This document shows positions 32,103 through 43,020 of a stretch of 64,000 nucleotides of DNA, in pieces. The DNA is from Welwitschia mirabilis. Lineage: Eukaryota > Gnetophyta > Gnetopsida > Welwitschiales. The stretch lies in NCBI GenBank assembly GCA_051453625.1, contig JBOZIK010000001.1, forward strand, positions 195,418,882 through 195,482,881. The letters run 5' to 3'. The position numbers and the translations under genes are program-made. Each line of letters opens with the position of its first letter. Positions within the stretch are counted from its first letter, which is position 1. Below the pieces are notes generated by a model. That model did not search any database. It saw only the letters and a program-made list of their open reading frames with translations, and was not told the origin of the DNA.

Positions 32103-33320
32103 TTAGTACATATTACATAGATTGAACCAAAAAAAATCAAAAAAGATAAAAATGATGAATATTAGATGTTTCTTATGAAAAAAGATCTTAATCAATTTGA
32201 AAGATGTAAGGGTTGGAAAATTGCTCCAAGATCATCCAATAGCTTCATTATTGGAATTAAGTGGATTTTTAGAAATTAAAAAAAATGAACATGGTAATGT
32301 AATCAGAAACAAAAAAAGATTAGTTTGACTTCAAAGAAACCTTTATTCTAGTAGCACATATGGAATCAATAAGAATGCTTCTAAACTTTGCTTATATGAA
32401 AGGATTTAAACTTTATCAAATGGATGTAAAGAGGGCATTTTTAAATGGAAATATTCAAGAAGAAATATATGTTAAGCAACCAAACAGTTTAACAAAANNN
32501 NNNNNNNNNNNNNNNNNNNNNNNNNNNNNNNNNNNNNNNNNNNNNNNNNNNNNNNNNNNNNNNNNNNNNNNNNNNNNNNNNNNNNNNNNNNNNNNNNGTC
32601 AATAAGGCTTACAGGATGTACAACAATAGAATCCATGTAGTTGAAAAATCTATAAATGTTAAAATAAGTGATATCAATTTAACTTCTATGAATATGGAAG
32701 ATGATTATACCCCTATACAGATTGATCAACCTTCTAACCATCTATAAGTTTAATCAAATAGTGAGGAGAAAAAAAAAAATAGAAAATGAAAATCCTTCAA
32801 CCATGATTAAATTGAAGAAGAGTCACTCTATTAGAAATATTATAGATAATCCATATGGAGGTATTCAAAGTAGAAGCCATATTAAAGAATTTTNNNNNNN
32901 NNNGTATATATTTCATAGATTGAAACAAAAAAATTCAAAAAAGCTAAAAATGATGAATATTGGATGTTTCCTATGCAAGAAGAGCTTAACCAATTTAAAA
33001 GATGTAAGGGTTGGAAAATCACTCCAGGATCATCTAAGAGCCCCATTATTGGGACTGAGTGGATTTTCAAAAATTAAAAAAATGAACATGATAATGTAAT
33101 TAGAAACAAAGAAAGATTAGTAGCCAAAGGATACAATCAATATGAAGGAATTGACTTCGAAGAAACCTTTATTCTAGTAGCACATATGGAATCAATAAGA
33201 ATGCTTATAAACTTGGCTTATATGAAAGGATTTAAACTTTATCAAATGGATGTAAAGAGGGAATTTTTAAATGGAAATATTCAAGAAGAAATAGATGTTG
33301 AGTAATCAGACAGTTTAACA
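32103..33320 (+). pseudogene. Sirevirus-like reverse transcriptase N-terminal half, seen twice
   Basis: The frame at 32360-32497 contains MESIRMLLNFAYMKGF and FKLYQMDVKRAFLNGNIQEE, the RVT_2 block with the first palm Asp (QMDV). The region 31796-32497 is repeated at 32598-33320 across a 100-N gap. In the second copy RNKERLVAKGYNQYEGIDFE is better preserved and AFLNG reads EFLNG. Another 10-N run is at 32894-32903. Not two RTs: the second copy is the one contiguous with the rest. Confidence 0.8.
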
Positions 33321-33780
33321 AACTCCCACAAATCTAATCATGTTTACAAATTAAAGAACGCTCTATATGGTCTTAAACAAGCCCCTAGAACTTGGTATAA
33401 GAAACTATTAGATCATCTTATTGAAAGTGGTTTCAAAAGAGTTATATCAGATGTGACTTTATTTATTGAAAAGATGGTAAAAACTTTAATATTGTTTGAA
33501 TTTATGAAGATTATATTTTTTTTAGTGATACTAATAAAACTTTGTGCAAGAAATTTTCTAGGATAATGTAAGATAAATTTGAAATAAGTCTCATAGAAAA
33601 GATAAGTAACTTCTTGGGACTACAAGTTATGCAACATAAGTAAGGTACTTTTCTTTCATAAGGTAAATATATCAAAAATTTGATAGTCAAATATGGTTTA
33701 TAAGATTGCAAAGCCAAGGGTAATCTAATAATTCAAAAACTTCAAATTGGACAAAAATTAGAATGATAATAAGATGGATC
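33321..33780 (+). pseudogene. Sirevirus-like reverse transcriptase C-terminal half
   Basis: ALYGLKQAPRTWYKKLLDHL at about 33358-33417, then ESGFKRVISDVTLFIEK. The YVDD active-site box should lie near 33505 but the sequence there (TTTATGAAGATTATATTTTTT) has lost it; YEDYIF-like residues appear in another frame. FLGLQVMQ- and YIKNL-like blocks follow in shifting frames. A minus-strand frame 33717-33511 is a shadow. Confidence 0.78.
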
Positions 33781-33790
33781 NNNNNNNNNN

Positions 33791-34390
33791 ATTATGTTAA
33801 GTGTAGGGATCTATGCACGTTATCAAAGTGATCCTTTACGTCTCTTATATATTAAAAGATTATTTTATTACTTAAAAGATACTACTAACAGGGGCTTTTA
33901 GTACTCAAAGGACTCCTGCCTTGATTGAGTAGGATATTGTGATGTAGATTACACAGGATGTGAATATGATAGAAGAAGTACAAGTGAAACATCCTATTTG
34001 CTTAGATAATTTCTGATTTCTTAGAGTATTTAAAAGAAAAACTGAACTACTATATTAATAGCTAAAGCCAAGTACATTATTGCTGGAAGTTGTTATGTAT
34101 AACTACTATGGATGAAGTAAACATTGAAAGATTTTGAACTCTCCATAAGTAGTATTCTTGTTTATTATAATAACAAGGGCATCATTAGTTTATTAAAGAA
34201 TCCAATACAACACTTAAGAATAAAACACATTAAGATCTGATATTACTTTCTCAAAAAACATGTTCAAAATAAAGATATTACAATGCAATATATCACTATG
34301 AATTATCAACTTATTGATGTGTTTATAAAACCTCTAAGTATTAAAAGAGATGTGAAGTTATGTAGGAACTTGAGGATTGGACCTTGCCTA
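33791..34390 (+). pseudogene. Sirevirus-like RNase H
   Basis: GYCDVDYTGCEYDRRSTSET (from about 33932) keeps the first catalytic Asp. AKAKYIIAGSC (about 34065) has Glu to Lys at the A-E-A-E-Y block. YYNNKGIISLLKNPIQHLRI has Asp to Asn. HIKI and DVFIKPLSIKRDVKL end the domain. The last block is the typical Copia pol terminus, so pol ends at about 34390. Confidence 0.82.
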
Positions 34391-35830
34391 ATTATTTAAG
34401 TAAATAAGTAATATCACTTAAATTCTTAACTTGACATGGTAAGTATCTTATGAGTTGAGATCATAGTTAGTGTAGTAGTAAAAGTTAAATTGTATGCTTG
34501 ATATTTTATGTCTTTAAATTGTTATTATTATGATTATATTAATCATAGAATATTTTAACATTTCTAGAACTTTCATTACAGATGTCTTCAATTTTGTAGA
34601 GGTCTATGACAGAGATGTCTAGATTTATAGACATCTTCGGAGCAGACGTCTTGAATATTACATACATCTTTGAAGGTTAGGTATGTTTTTTTAGTTTTTT
34701 TAAAATATGTGTCTTAGATTTTATAGACATCTTAACAGCAAGAAAATGTATTGTGAAACTTTTGATTGTGCACATCTTTAAGTTTATAAACTTCTACTTT
34801 TTATATTTGAGACATCTTTTAACAGGTAGTCATCTTGATTATACTATTACAGAAATTAAAATGCACTAAAAACCTAGGGTTTTAACCATTTTTATTNNNN
34901 NNNNNNNNNNNNNNNNNNNNNNNNNNNNNNNNNNNNNNNNNNNNNNNNNNNNNNNNNNNNNNNNNNNNNNNNNNNNNNNNNNNNNNNNNNNNNNNNNNNN
35001 NNNNNNNNNNNNNNNNNNNNNNNNNNNNNNNNNNNNNNNNNNNNNNNNNNNNNNNNNNNNNNNNNNNNNNNNNNNNNNNNNNNNNNNNNNNNNNNNNNNN
35101 NNNNNNNNNNNNNNNNNNNNNNNNNNNNNNNNNNNNNNNNNNNNNNNNNNNNNNNNNNNNNNNNNNNNNNNNNNNNNNNNNNNNNNNNNNNNNNNNNNNN
35201 NNNNNNNNNNNNNNNNNNNNNNNNNNNNNNNNNNNNNNNNNNNNNNNNNNNNNNNNNNNNNNNNNNNNNNNNNNNNNNNNNNNNNNNNNNNNNNNNNNNN
35301 NNNNNNNNNNNNNNNNNNNNNNNNNNNNNNNNNNNNNNNNNNNNNNNNNNNNNNNNNNNNNNNNNNNNNNNNNNNNNNNNNNNNNNNNNNNNNNNNNNNN
35401 NNNNNNNNNNNNNNNNNNNNNNNNNNNNNNNNNNNNNNNNNNNNNNNNNNNNNNNNNNNNNNNNNNNNNNNNNNNNNNNNNNNNNNNNNNNNNNNNNNNN
35501 NNNNNNNNNNNNNNNNNNNNNNNNNNNNNNNNNNNNNNNNNNNNNNNNNNNNNNNNNNNNNNNNNNNNNNNNNNNNNNNNNNNNNNNNNNNNNNNNNNNN
35601 NNNNNNNNNNNNNNNNNNNNNNNNNNNNNNNNNNNNNNNNNNNNNNNNNNNNNNNNNNNNNNNNNNNNNNNNNNNNNNNNNNNNNNNNNNNNNNNNNNNN
35701 NNNNNNNNNNNNNNNNNNNNNNNNNNNNNNNNNNNNNNNNNNNNNNNNNNNNNNNNNNNNNNNNNNNNNNNNNNNNNNNNNNNNNNNNNNNNNNNNNNNN
35801 NNNNNNNNNNNNNNNNNNNNNNNNNNNNNN
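34391..35830 (+). other. Spacer between pol and env-like region, with palindrome array and 934-N gap
   Basis: No domain is visible. About 34570-34850 contains a second AGACGTCT-type array (AGATGTCTTC, AGATGTCTAG, AGACATCTTC, AGACGTCTTG, AGACATCTTA and similar). The run 34897-35830 is N. The long minus-strand frames across this gap have no real sequence in them. Confidence 0.5.
34570..34850. promoter_or_regulatory. Internal array of degenerate AGACGTCT palindromes
   Basis: At least eight variants of AGACGTCT / AGATGTCT / AGACATCT in about 280 bp just after pol, the same motif as in both LTRs. It could be a piece of LTR-like sequence captured internally or a cis-acting region before the third ORF; the sequence alone does not decide. 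Confidence 0.45.
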
Positions 35831-37138
35831 TAAAGATCCATGAGATAGATGATAGCACAGATGCCTTCCAAAATCAAGTCAAAGACCCTTCATTGCATAT
35901 TATTCCTAGATTTATAAATTCATTGCTTGGCATAAATGGTTTGAATTTTCCTTAGTTATATGTACATTCATTTAAAGATATCTTCACTTCAAGAGTTGTA
36001 AATATGTCACAGAGACATATGAGTAATGTTTTGTTTAGGCATCCTAAAATGAATTTTGTAGGAAACATGAAGTGTAAAGATATGATTCCATATGCTTCCA
36101 TTCTCATCTTAATTATGTTTTCTAATATTTTAATTAGAGGAGGAAATTATAGTTATTATAAACTGATCCATACCTTTGTTATTTTATATTTGTTTACTAT
36201 CTTGAAGATAGAATTGGATTTAATTTGGTGTATGAACATCAATACATTATTTTGTAAGCATTAGATTTTGGGTCATCCTTCTCTTATCAGTTTAATGAGT
36301 AGTAGTGCTAGTATTTCGGTTTCTCAAGTTAATCTTATTCACTAGAAGAAACCACTAGCTAAATTTAGTAAAAAATGGAGAGTATTAGTTCCATTGGGTG
36401 AGGGCACAAGTAAGAGGCCTTCACAATTTTAGAGATATTACTCCACTGTAATTCACAGTTCATCATCAAATCAAAAAGGAGTTGAAGGTGACATTTAAAA
36501 TGCTTGGAAAAATTGACAAAAAATTATTGAGGCTAAAGAATCACAGATCCACAGCTAGTAAGGGTAAGGCATAGCAGAGAGATGAAAATCCATGAGGACT
36601 CCTACATGATTCTATTTGGATGAGGAATAAGAAGAAGAAGAAGAAGAAGCACTTCTAGCTCCACAGGACATAAGTTATGACTTTGGCAGATCAACTGACA
36701 GTGATTCTATTGATAAGTCATCAAGAGATGAGGCACAGCCTCAAGGGAAGTACCAAAATTCCATGGAGGCATAGGTGCAAGGGGAGTAATAGGCTCCTGG
36801 TCCTTTATAGTAGAGGTAGCAACAAGAGATAAAGTCTAAGAGCTCTAATGTATAGCCTCTCATCTTCCACTGTCCACATCAGAAGAATCTAGTTTAACAT
36901 CCTACCCATCCACCATTACTTACTAGATCCCCTTGACCAATACACCTATCTTTTTCATCTTCATTACGTATACCATTGTCATTGTTATCTGACATTGATC
37001 CTATTCTGATATTACAACATTTTACTATTCAATTACCATCATCCTTAATAGAGACAGTCATAGCTAGCTTTTTTAGGATGTCCATCACTCCTTAAACATA
37101 TTAAAATATGAGGAGATAGATCTATGCGGGCCTAGGTT
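35831..37138 (+). pseudogene. Env-like / third ORF of the Sirevirus-like element (first copy)
   Basis: The open frame 36004-36264 reads SQRHMSNVLFRHPKMNFVGN, then MKCKDMIPYASILILIMFSN. This resembles the extra protein placed after pol in many Sireviruses and related plant transposon proteins (a VG-N-M-x-x-K-D-x-I-P-Y-A segment). It is followed by a broken acidic Ser/Glu/Pro-rich tail, including a GAA run coding for Glu (about 36631-36650). I see no clear signal peptide or transmembrane pair, so the viral-envelope label is by position only. The minus-strand frame near 37085 is a shadow. Confidence 0.55.
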
Positions 37139-37238
37139 NNNNNNNNNNNNNNNNNNNNNNNNNNNNNNNNNNNNNNNNNNNNNNNNNNNNNNNNNNNNNN
37201 NNNNNNNNNNNNNNNNNNNNNNNNNNNNNNNNNNNNNN

Positions 37239-38510
37239 GTAGGAAACATGAAGCATAAAGATATGATTCTAGCTACTTCCATTCTCATCTTAATTATGTT
37301 TTATAATATTTTAATTAGAGAAGGAAATTATAGTTATTGTAAACTGATCTAGACCTTTGTTATTTTCTATTTGCTTAGTAGCTTGAAGATAGAATTGGAT
37401 TTAATTTTTTGTATGAACATCAATACATTATTTTATAAGCATTAGATTTTTGACCATCCTTCTCTTATCAGTTTAATCAGTAGCAGTGCTAGTATTTTAG
37501 TTTCTTAAGTTAATCTTATTAATCAAAAGAAACAACTAGCTAGATTTGGCAAAAAATGGAGAGTATCAATTCCATTAGGTGAGGGCACAAGTAGGAGGCC
37601 TTCACAATTTTAGATATATTACTCCACTGTAATTCACAGTTCATCATTAATCAAAAAGGAGTTAAATGTGACAGTTAAAATGATTGGAAAAATTGGCAAA
37701 AAATTATTGAGGCTAAAGAATCACAAATCCACAGCTAGTAAGGGTAAGGCATTAGCAGAGAGCTGAAAATCCATGAGGACTCCCTCATGGTTAGATTTGG
37801 ATAAGGAATAAAAAGAATAAGAAGAAGAAGAAGCACCTCTAGCTTTACAGAATAAAGGTTATAACTTTGACAAATCAACTGACAGTGATTCTATATAGGA
37901 TTCATTAAGAGATAAGGCACAGACTCAAGGGAAGTACCAGAATTCCATGGAGGCATAGGTGCAAGGGAAGTAATAGGCTCCTAGTCCTTTATAGTATAGG
38001 CAGCAACAGGAGATAAAGTCTAAGAGCTCTAATGTAAAGCCTCTCATCTTCCACTGTCCACATCACACGATTCTAGTTCATCATCCTACCCACCCACCAT
38101 TACTTGCTAGACCCTCTTCACTAATACACCTATCTTTTCCACCTTCATTACATATACCATTGCCATTGTTATCTAACATTGATCCTATTCTGGTATTACC
38201 ACTTTTTACTATTTAGTTACCATCATCCTTCACAGACAGTCATAGCTAGCTTTTTTAGGATGTCCATCACTCCTTAAACATATTAACATATGAGGAGATA
38301 GATCTATGAGAGCCTAGGTAAGACATCTCAGTGCTCTTCTAGGAAATGCCATACTCCACCACCTACATCCTAGTCATCCTATATCCAATAGACCTACACC
38401 ACCCATGACAGTGATGATGACAATGACAAAGAAGGAGAAGGCATGCATTATTTGAATGACTCTACTCAAAGTGATTAGATCCTTTTATTTGCTATTCAAA
38501 AAGGGAGATA
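37239..38510 (+). pseudogene. Env-like / third ORF (second copy across the gap) with 3' end
   Basis: 37239-38320 repeats 36056-37138 across a 100-N gap, with small indels (for example in the GAA run). This copy continues into a final acidic stretch (about 38405-38480, repeated GATGATGACAATGAC) and a purine-rich tract AAAAAGGGAGATAAG (38498-38512). Only one env-like region should be counted. Confidence 0.55.
38497..38510 (+). other. Purine-rich tract, possible polypurine tract
   Basis: TCAAAAAGGGAGAT resembles the CAAAAAGGGGGAGA tract common after the last ORF of plant Copia elements. It lies about 600 bp before the LTR start defined by the target-site duplication (39111 or 40340), so it may be an upstream tract (Sireviruses can have several) or the LTR start may need revising. 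Confidence 0.5.
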
Positions 38511-39110
38511 AGTTTTGAAAAACTAGTTACATATAGCTTGAGGACATCTTATCAGGCACGAAGTACTTGTCTATGAAGATATTGGATTAGATTCCTAAGT
38601 GACATCATTGTTCATTGATGCTTACTCTTTTTATTTATCACATCTTATTATTATGTTATATCATTTCTATTAATGTCATGTTGGTACACTTTCATTATTT
38701 AATATCATTTTTTTGTTTGGTACATTCTCGTGTCTTAATATCATGTTTTTGTTGGTACATTTCTAAAATGTTATGCTCTGTTTTTATTGTTAATACATTA
38801 CCATGAGTAAATTTTTCATGATCTTCATATTATGTATTGATTTAATACACTTTTAATATTNNNNNNNNNNCTTGATTAGTTGTTAATATTCTTAAATGAA
38901 ATTATAAAATGTTTTTTTGTGCCTTTTATACTTTATACCCTACATTCTTATTAAAATGGTCAATACCATGATTTATCAAATGTCCATGTACTTTTATTTG
39001 TTATTTAAGTGGTATTGTAAAATGTCTATGTGCCTTTCTACCTTGTACTTGAATATTCAATGAATGAAACTGCACTAATGAGAGTTGCTAAGATTAGGAC
39101 ATCATTAAAA
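38511..39110 (+). other. Non-coding region between purine tract and 3' LTR
   Basis: AT-rich, with repeated TTATGTTATATCATTTCTATTAATGT-type text. The frame 38615-38806 has no homology I recognise. The region from 38615 on is repeated from 39818 across the gap 39718-39817. A 10-N run is at 38861-38870. Confidence 0.45.
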
Positions 39111-39717
39111 TGTTGTTAAATGTAGTTTTGATGATTTCACTTATCAAATATTTTGTGCCATTATGTAGATAGGTCATTGTAGAGAAAATAAAATCATGAT
39201 AAGCATAAGTTATTGTCCAAACTTCAAAGATAATATCTCACAAAAAGGCTCAAATTTTGAAATACAAGATTAGTTGTCTAAAGATATCTATAAAATAGAA
39301 GACGTCTATGGTTAAGGCATCTAGATCTTAAAGGTATCTATGGTAAACACATCTACAACTTTAAGATGTTTATAATGTATTAGCTTTTAAGTCACAAGTT
39401 AAAGACGACTATCTCATCAAAGACGACAATGCTGCAAGTTGAAGCTAAACAGATGAAGACATCTACATGTTTGAAGATGTTTATATTAAAATGAAATATG
39501 TAATAGAGTTATTTTGCATTTTGACTAATATTTAACATTTTATATGAGCTATTAACTTTTATATTATGGATTTATGATTATAGAGGGTCAAAGATTATAT
39601 AGACAAACTTTTGTCAAATTTTGAACAAGTTCACTAAAGATGTCTGTGAGGTAAAGACGTCTGACTATTATTAGACATTTATAATTTTGAAGACATTTTG
39701 AATTAAAGTTCATGTCA
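39111..39717 (+). repeat. 3' LTR of the Sirevirus-like element, partial duplicate
   Basis: Starts TGTTGTTAAATGTAG at 39111. Nearly identical to 40340-40945 and stops at a 100-N gap. Interpreted as the contig-end duplicate of the true 3' LTR, because only the later copy runs to the LTR end and target-site duplication. Contains the AGACGTCT array (about 39280-39690). Confidence 0.65.
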
Positions 39718-40339
39718 NNNNNNNNNNNNNNNNNNNNNNNNNNNNNNNNNNNNNNNNNNNNNNNNNNNNNNNNNNNNNNNNNNNNNNNNNNNNNNNNNNN
39801 NNNNNNNNNNNNNNNNNTTACTCTTTTTATTTAACACATATTATTGTTATGTTATATCATTTCTATTAATGTCACGTTGGCACACTTTCATTCTTTAATA
39901 CCTTTTTTTTATTTGGTATATTCTTGTGTCTTAATATCATGTTTTGTTGGTACAATTCTAAAATGTTATGCTCTGTTTTTATTGTTAATACATTACCATG
40001 AGTACATTTTTCATGATCTTCATATTATGTATTGATTTAATACACTTTTAATATTATGCTCTAATTTTATTATTAACACATTACTATTATCATACCTTAC
40101 TTAATTAGTTGTTAATATTCTTAAATGAAATTATTAAATGTTTTTTTGTGCCTTTTATACTTTATACTCTACATGCTTATTAAAATGGTCAATACCATGA
40201 TTTATCAAATGTTCATGTACTTTTATTTGTTATTCAAGTGTTATTGTAAAATGTCTATGTGCCTTTCTACCTTATACTTGAATATTCAATGAATGAAACT
40301 ACACTAATGAGAGTTGCTAAGATTTGGACATCATTAAAA

Positions 40340-41837
40340 TGTTGTTAAATCTAGTTTTGTGGATTTCACTTATCAAATATTTTGTGCCATTATGTAGATA
40401 GGTCATTGCAAAGAAAATTAGATCATGATAAACATAAGTTATTGTCAAAACTTCAAAGATATTATCTCACAAAAAGGCTCAGATTTTAAAATACAAGATT
40501 AGTTGTCTAAAGATATCTGCAGAATAGAAGACGTCTATGGTTAAGGCATCTAGACCTTAAAGATGTCTATGGTAAAGACATCTACAACTTTAAGATGTTT
40601 CTAATGTATTAGCTTTTAAGTCATAGATTAAAGACGACTATCTCATCAAAGACGACAATGCTCCAAGTTGAAGCTGAACAGATGAAGACATCTACATGTT
40701 TGAAGATCTTTATATTAAAATGAAATATGTAATAGAGTTATTTAGAATTTTGGCTAATATTTAACATTTTATATGAGCTATCAACTTTTACATTATGGAT
40801 TTATGATTATACAAGGTTAAAAATTATATAGACCAATTTTTGTCAAATTTTGGACAAGTTGACTGAAGATATCTATGAGGTAAAGACATCTGGCTGTTAG
40901 TAGCATTTATAATTTTGAAGACATTTTGGATTAAAGTTCATATCAATTAAAAATGAATATTTATGTCTGACTCCTAGACATTTCTATCCCTTACACGATG
41001 GTTACAAAGTTTAAATGGCTAATATTCAAGATCAAACAACTAGTTTCTCTTTAATAGTATAAAGGCAAAATGTCATGAAAAAATCGATACTTAAAGGAAA
41101 CATAATAAACCAATCTAGTACAAAGGAAATGAATGCATGGGTAATTGTAACTACTCACAAAGAATCAAATATATCATTTGGAAAGAAGCTTGTACTATCT
41201 ACATCATTTGTTCTTAGATCCTACATTGTTACATCATTTGTTTGCACTTGTGNNNNNNNNNNATGACAATATGAAGGAACACAAGTCTACTTCTAAGCTA
41301 CATAATTTAGGCTTGTTATTGTATTGTAATTGTTGGTTCTTACATTATTATATTATCTCATTTTTTATTATTATTATAAGTTCATTATTGTATATTCAAA
41401 TCCATTATAAGGCAACCCTTGTATAGGTGTGCATTAAGGTTGTGCCTATGAGTACTTGCTTTTCTGTAAGGCTTGTGATGTGCTAAAAAACCACTGTTTC
41501 CCTAAGGGAAAGAGAGAGATATCTTGAAAAAAGACCCTCATTATTGTAAGGTTGTTGGTATGCCAAAAACCACTATTTCCCTAAGAGGAAGAAAGTGTTA
41601 CCTTGTAAGGATAATCTCATTATGTTGGTGGTGTACTAGAAAACCACTATTTCTTATAGATTAAGAATATCTAGAGGTGTGAGAGAAATCTATCCTCTGT
41701 GTGTAAACATACCAAGGTTGGGAAACCATGTTATCTCGATAAGGTATTTATTATTGTTCTTTTTCATTCTATTATTGGTTATAATTTTTATTTAGTAGAA
41801 CTCATTCATCCCTCCCTTCTGAGTTTAACGATCCTCA
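40340..41837 (+). repeat. 3' LTR of the Sirevirus-like element
   Basis: From TGTTGTTAAATCTAG to GATCCTCA, about 1.5 kb including a 10-N run (41253-41262), in line with the 1442-bp 5' LTR. It holds about a dozen AGACGTCT-like motifs (40510-40930). Followed directly by AAAAG (41838-41842). The open frames at 41075-41426 are the same LTR shadow seen at 26966 and 28739. Confidence 0.8.
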
Positions 41838-41842
41838 AAAAG
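41838..41842. repeat. Right target-site duplication AAAAG of the Sirevirus-like element
   Basis: Directly follows the LTR terminal CA and matches 26196-26200. The next bases, TAAGAATAAAAA, continue the interrupted Gypsy sequence. Confidence 0.78.
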
Positions 41843-42340
41843 TAAGAATAAAAATTTTTACATCTTTTGATTTTTTAGATTTTTTTCACATTAACATTAA
41901 AAAGATTAATCAAAATAAATTTTAACTCCATTTAAATTTAACTCAGCAAATAATTTAAGTTTAGATCAATTTAGTCTTTAAATTTGCCTAACTCTTAAAT
42001 CTTGAATGTTAATTATTTTGAAATAAAATTGATGAATAACATCATAGAATCCTTCTCATTCAAATTTTAATTTTCTATGAAATAAGCAAAAAGGTAAATT
42101 AAAAAATAAAACTTTATCACCTACTTCAAAATTTTTCATAATAATTATTTGGTCATGTTAATATTCCTTTTTTTTAAGTAACAGATTGGTTATCATAAGC
42201 ATTTAATATAAGTTTAATTAGGTTATGTAATTAATTCATTCTATTTTATACATATTTTTCAAGATTAAAACTAAATGTACAAATAACATCAAAATATAAA
42301 TGTTCTATCTTGATATGTAAGAAGCATTATTTACTAAAAG
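41843..42340 (-). pseudogene. Gypsy G3 integrase C-terminal part
   Basis: Collinear with 12620-13130 of G1 and 15860-16350 of G2 on the minus strand. It ends exactly within the FGKxCxLP block of the integrase, where the LINE is inserted. A second copy of this end lies at 42686-42774 after a gap. Heavily decayed. Confidence 0.68.
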
Positions 42341-43020
42341 GAAATTGACTGTTGAAGCAGAGGAGCAAAGGAAGTCATCATTAGGTAAGTAAAGGCAATA
42401 GTAGAGGGATTCAGAAGACAGTGGATGATTGTGAATGATAGTGGATGAAGGCCTAGAGTAGAGGAAAAGGAGGACAAGAATCTTCTCAAGTTGGAAAAAA
42501 GGTAAAAGTACTACCAACTCTAGGAGACAAGGTGGTCTTTGAGAAGTAAAGCCTTAGGTTAGTGTTAGCAAATAGGTATGGCTCTNNNNNNNNNNNNNNN
42601 NNNNNNNNNNNNNNNNNNNNNNNNNNNNNNNNNNNNNNNNNNNNNNNNNNNNNNNNNNNNNNNNNNNNNNNNNNNNNNNNNNNNNCATATTTTTCAAGAT
42701 GAAAACTAAATGTACAAATAGCATCAAAATTTAAATGTTCTATCTTGATATGTAAGAAGCATTATTGACTAAAAGGAAATTGACTGTTGAAGTAAGGGAG
42801 CAAAGGAAGTCATCATCAGGTAAGTAAAGGCAATAGTAGGAGTAGTCAGAAGGTAGTGGATGATTGTGGATAGTAGTGGATACAGGCCTAGAGCAGAGGA
42901 AAAGGAGGACAAGAATCTTCTCAAGTTGTAAAAAAGGTAAAAGTACTAATAACTTTAGGAGACAAGGTGGTCTTTTGGAAGCAAAGCCTCAGATTAGGGT
43001 TACCAAATAGGTATGGCTCT
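42341..43020 (+). other. LINE 5' region, duplicated around a gap
   Basis: 42341-42585 repeats at 42775-43020, both copies preceded by the same Gypsy flank. G-rich relative to the window (AGTAGTGGATGATTGTGGAT-like text). No long frame; the minus-strand frame 42517-42305 is a shadow. Likely the 5' untranslated region and ORF1 start. Confidence 0.5.

Larger units (their letters stand above)
26201..41837 (+). mobile_element. Sirevirus-like Ty1/Copia element, plus strand
   Basis: LTR (26201-27642), iMet primer site (27645-27656), gag, protease, integrase, RT, RNase H, env-like third region (about 35831-38480), purine-rich tract (38497-38510) and 3' LTR (40340-41837), flanked by AAAAG. The combination of iMet primer site, RNase H ending in a DxFxKPL block, and a long extra region after pol fits the Sirevirus (SIRE/Maximus) lineage. 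An extra partial LTR (28569-29412) makes it an LTR-gag-LTR-gag-pol-LTR structure. Five or more gap-flanking duplications inflate its length. All frames are broken. Confidence 0.8.

Noticed and set aside
34570-34850. Repeated AGATGTCT motifs as a CRISPR-like array
   Set aside because: Units are short, degenerate, irregularly spaced and palindromic, in a plant Copia element; no constant repeat or spacer structure.
34866-35877. Two minus-strand frames of about 330 codons
   Set aside because: They consist almost wholly of N bases (34897-35830); no real sequence supports a protein.
36004-36264. An 86-codon frame as a host gene
   Set aside because: It lies between Sirevirus RNase H and LTR in the same orientation, and its continuation is broken; the env-like ORF explanation is sufficient.
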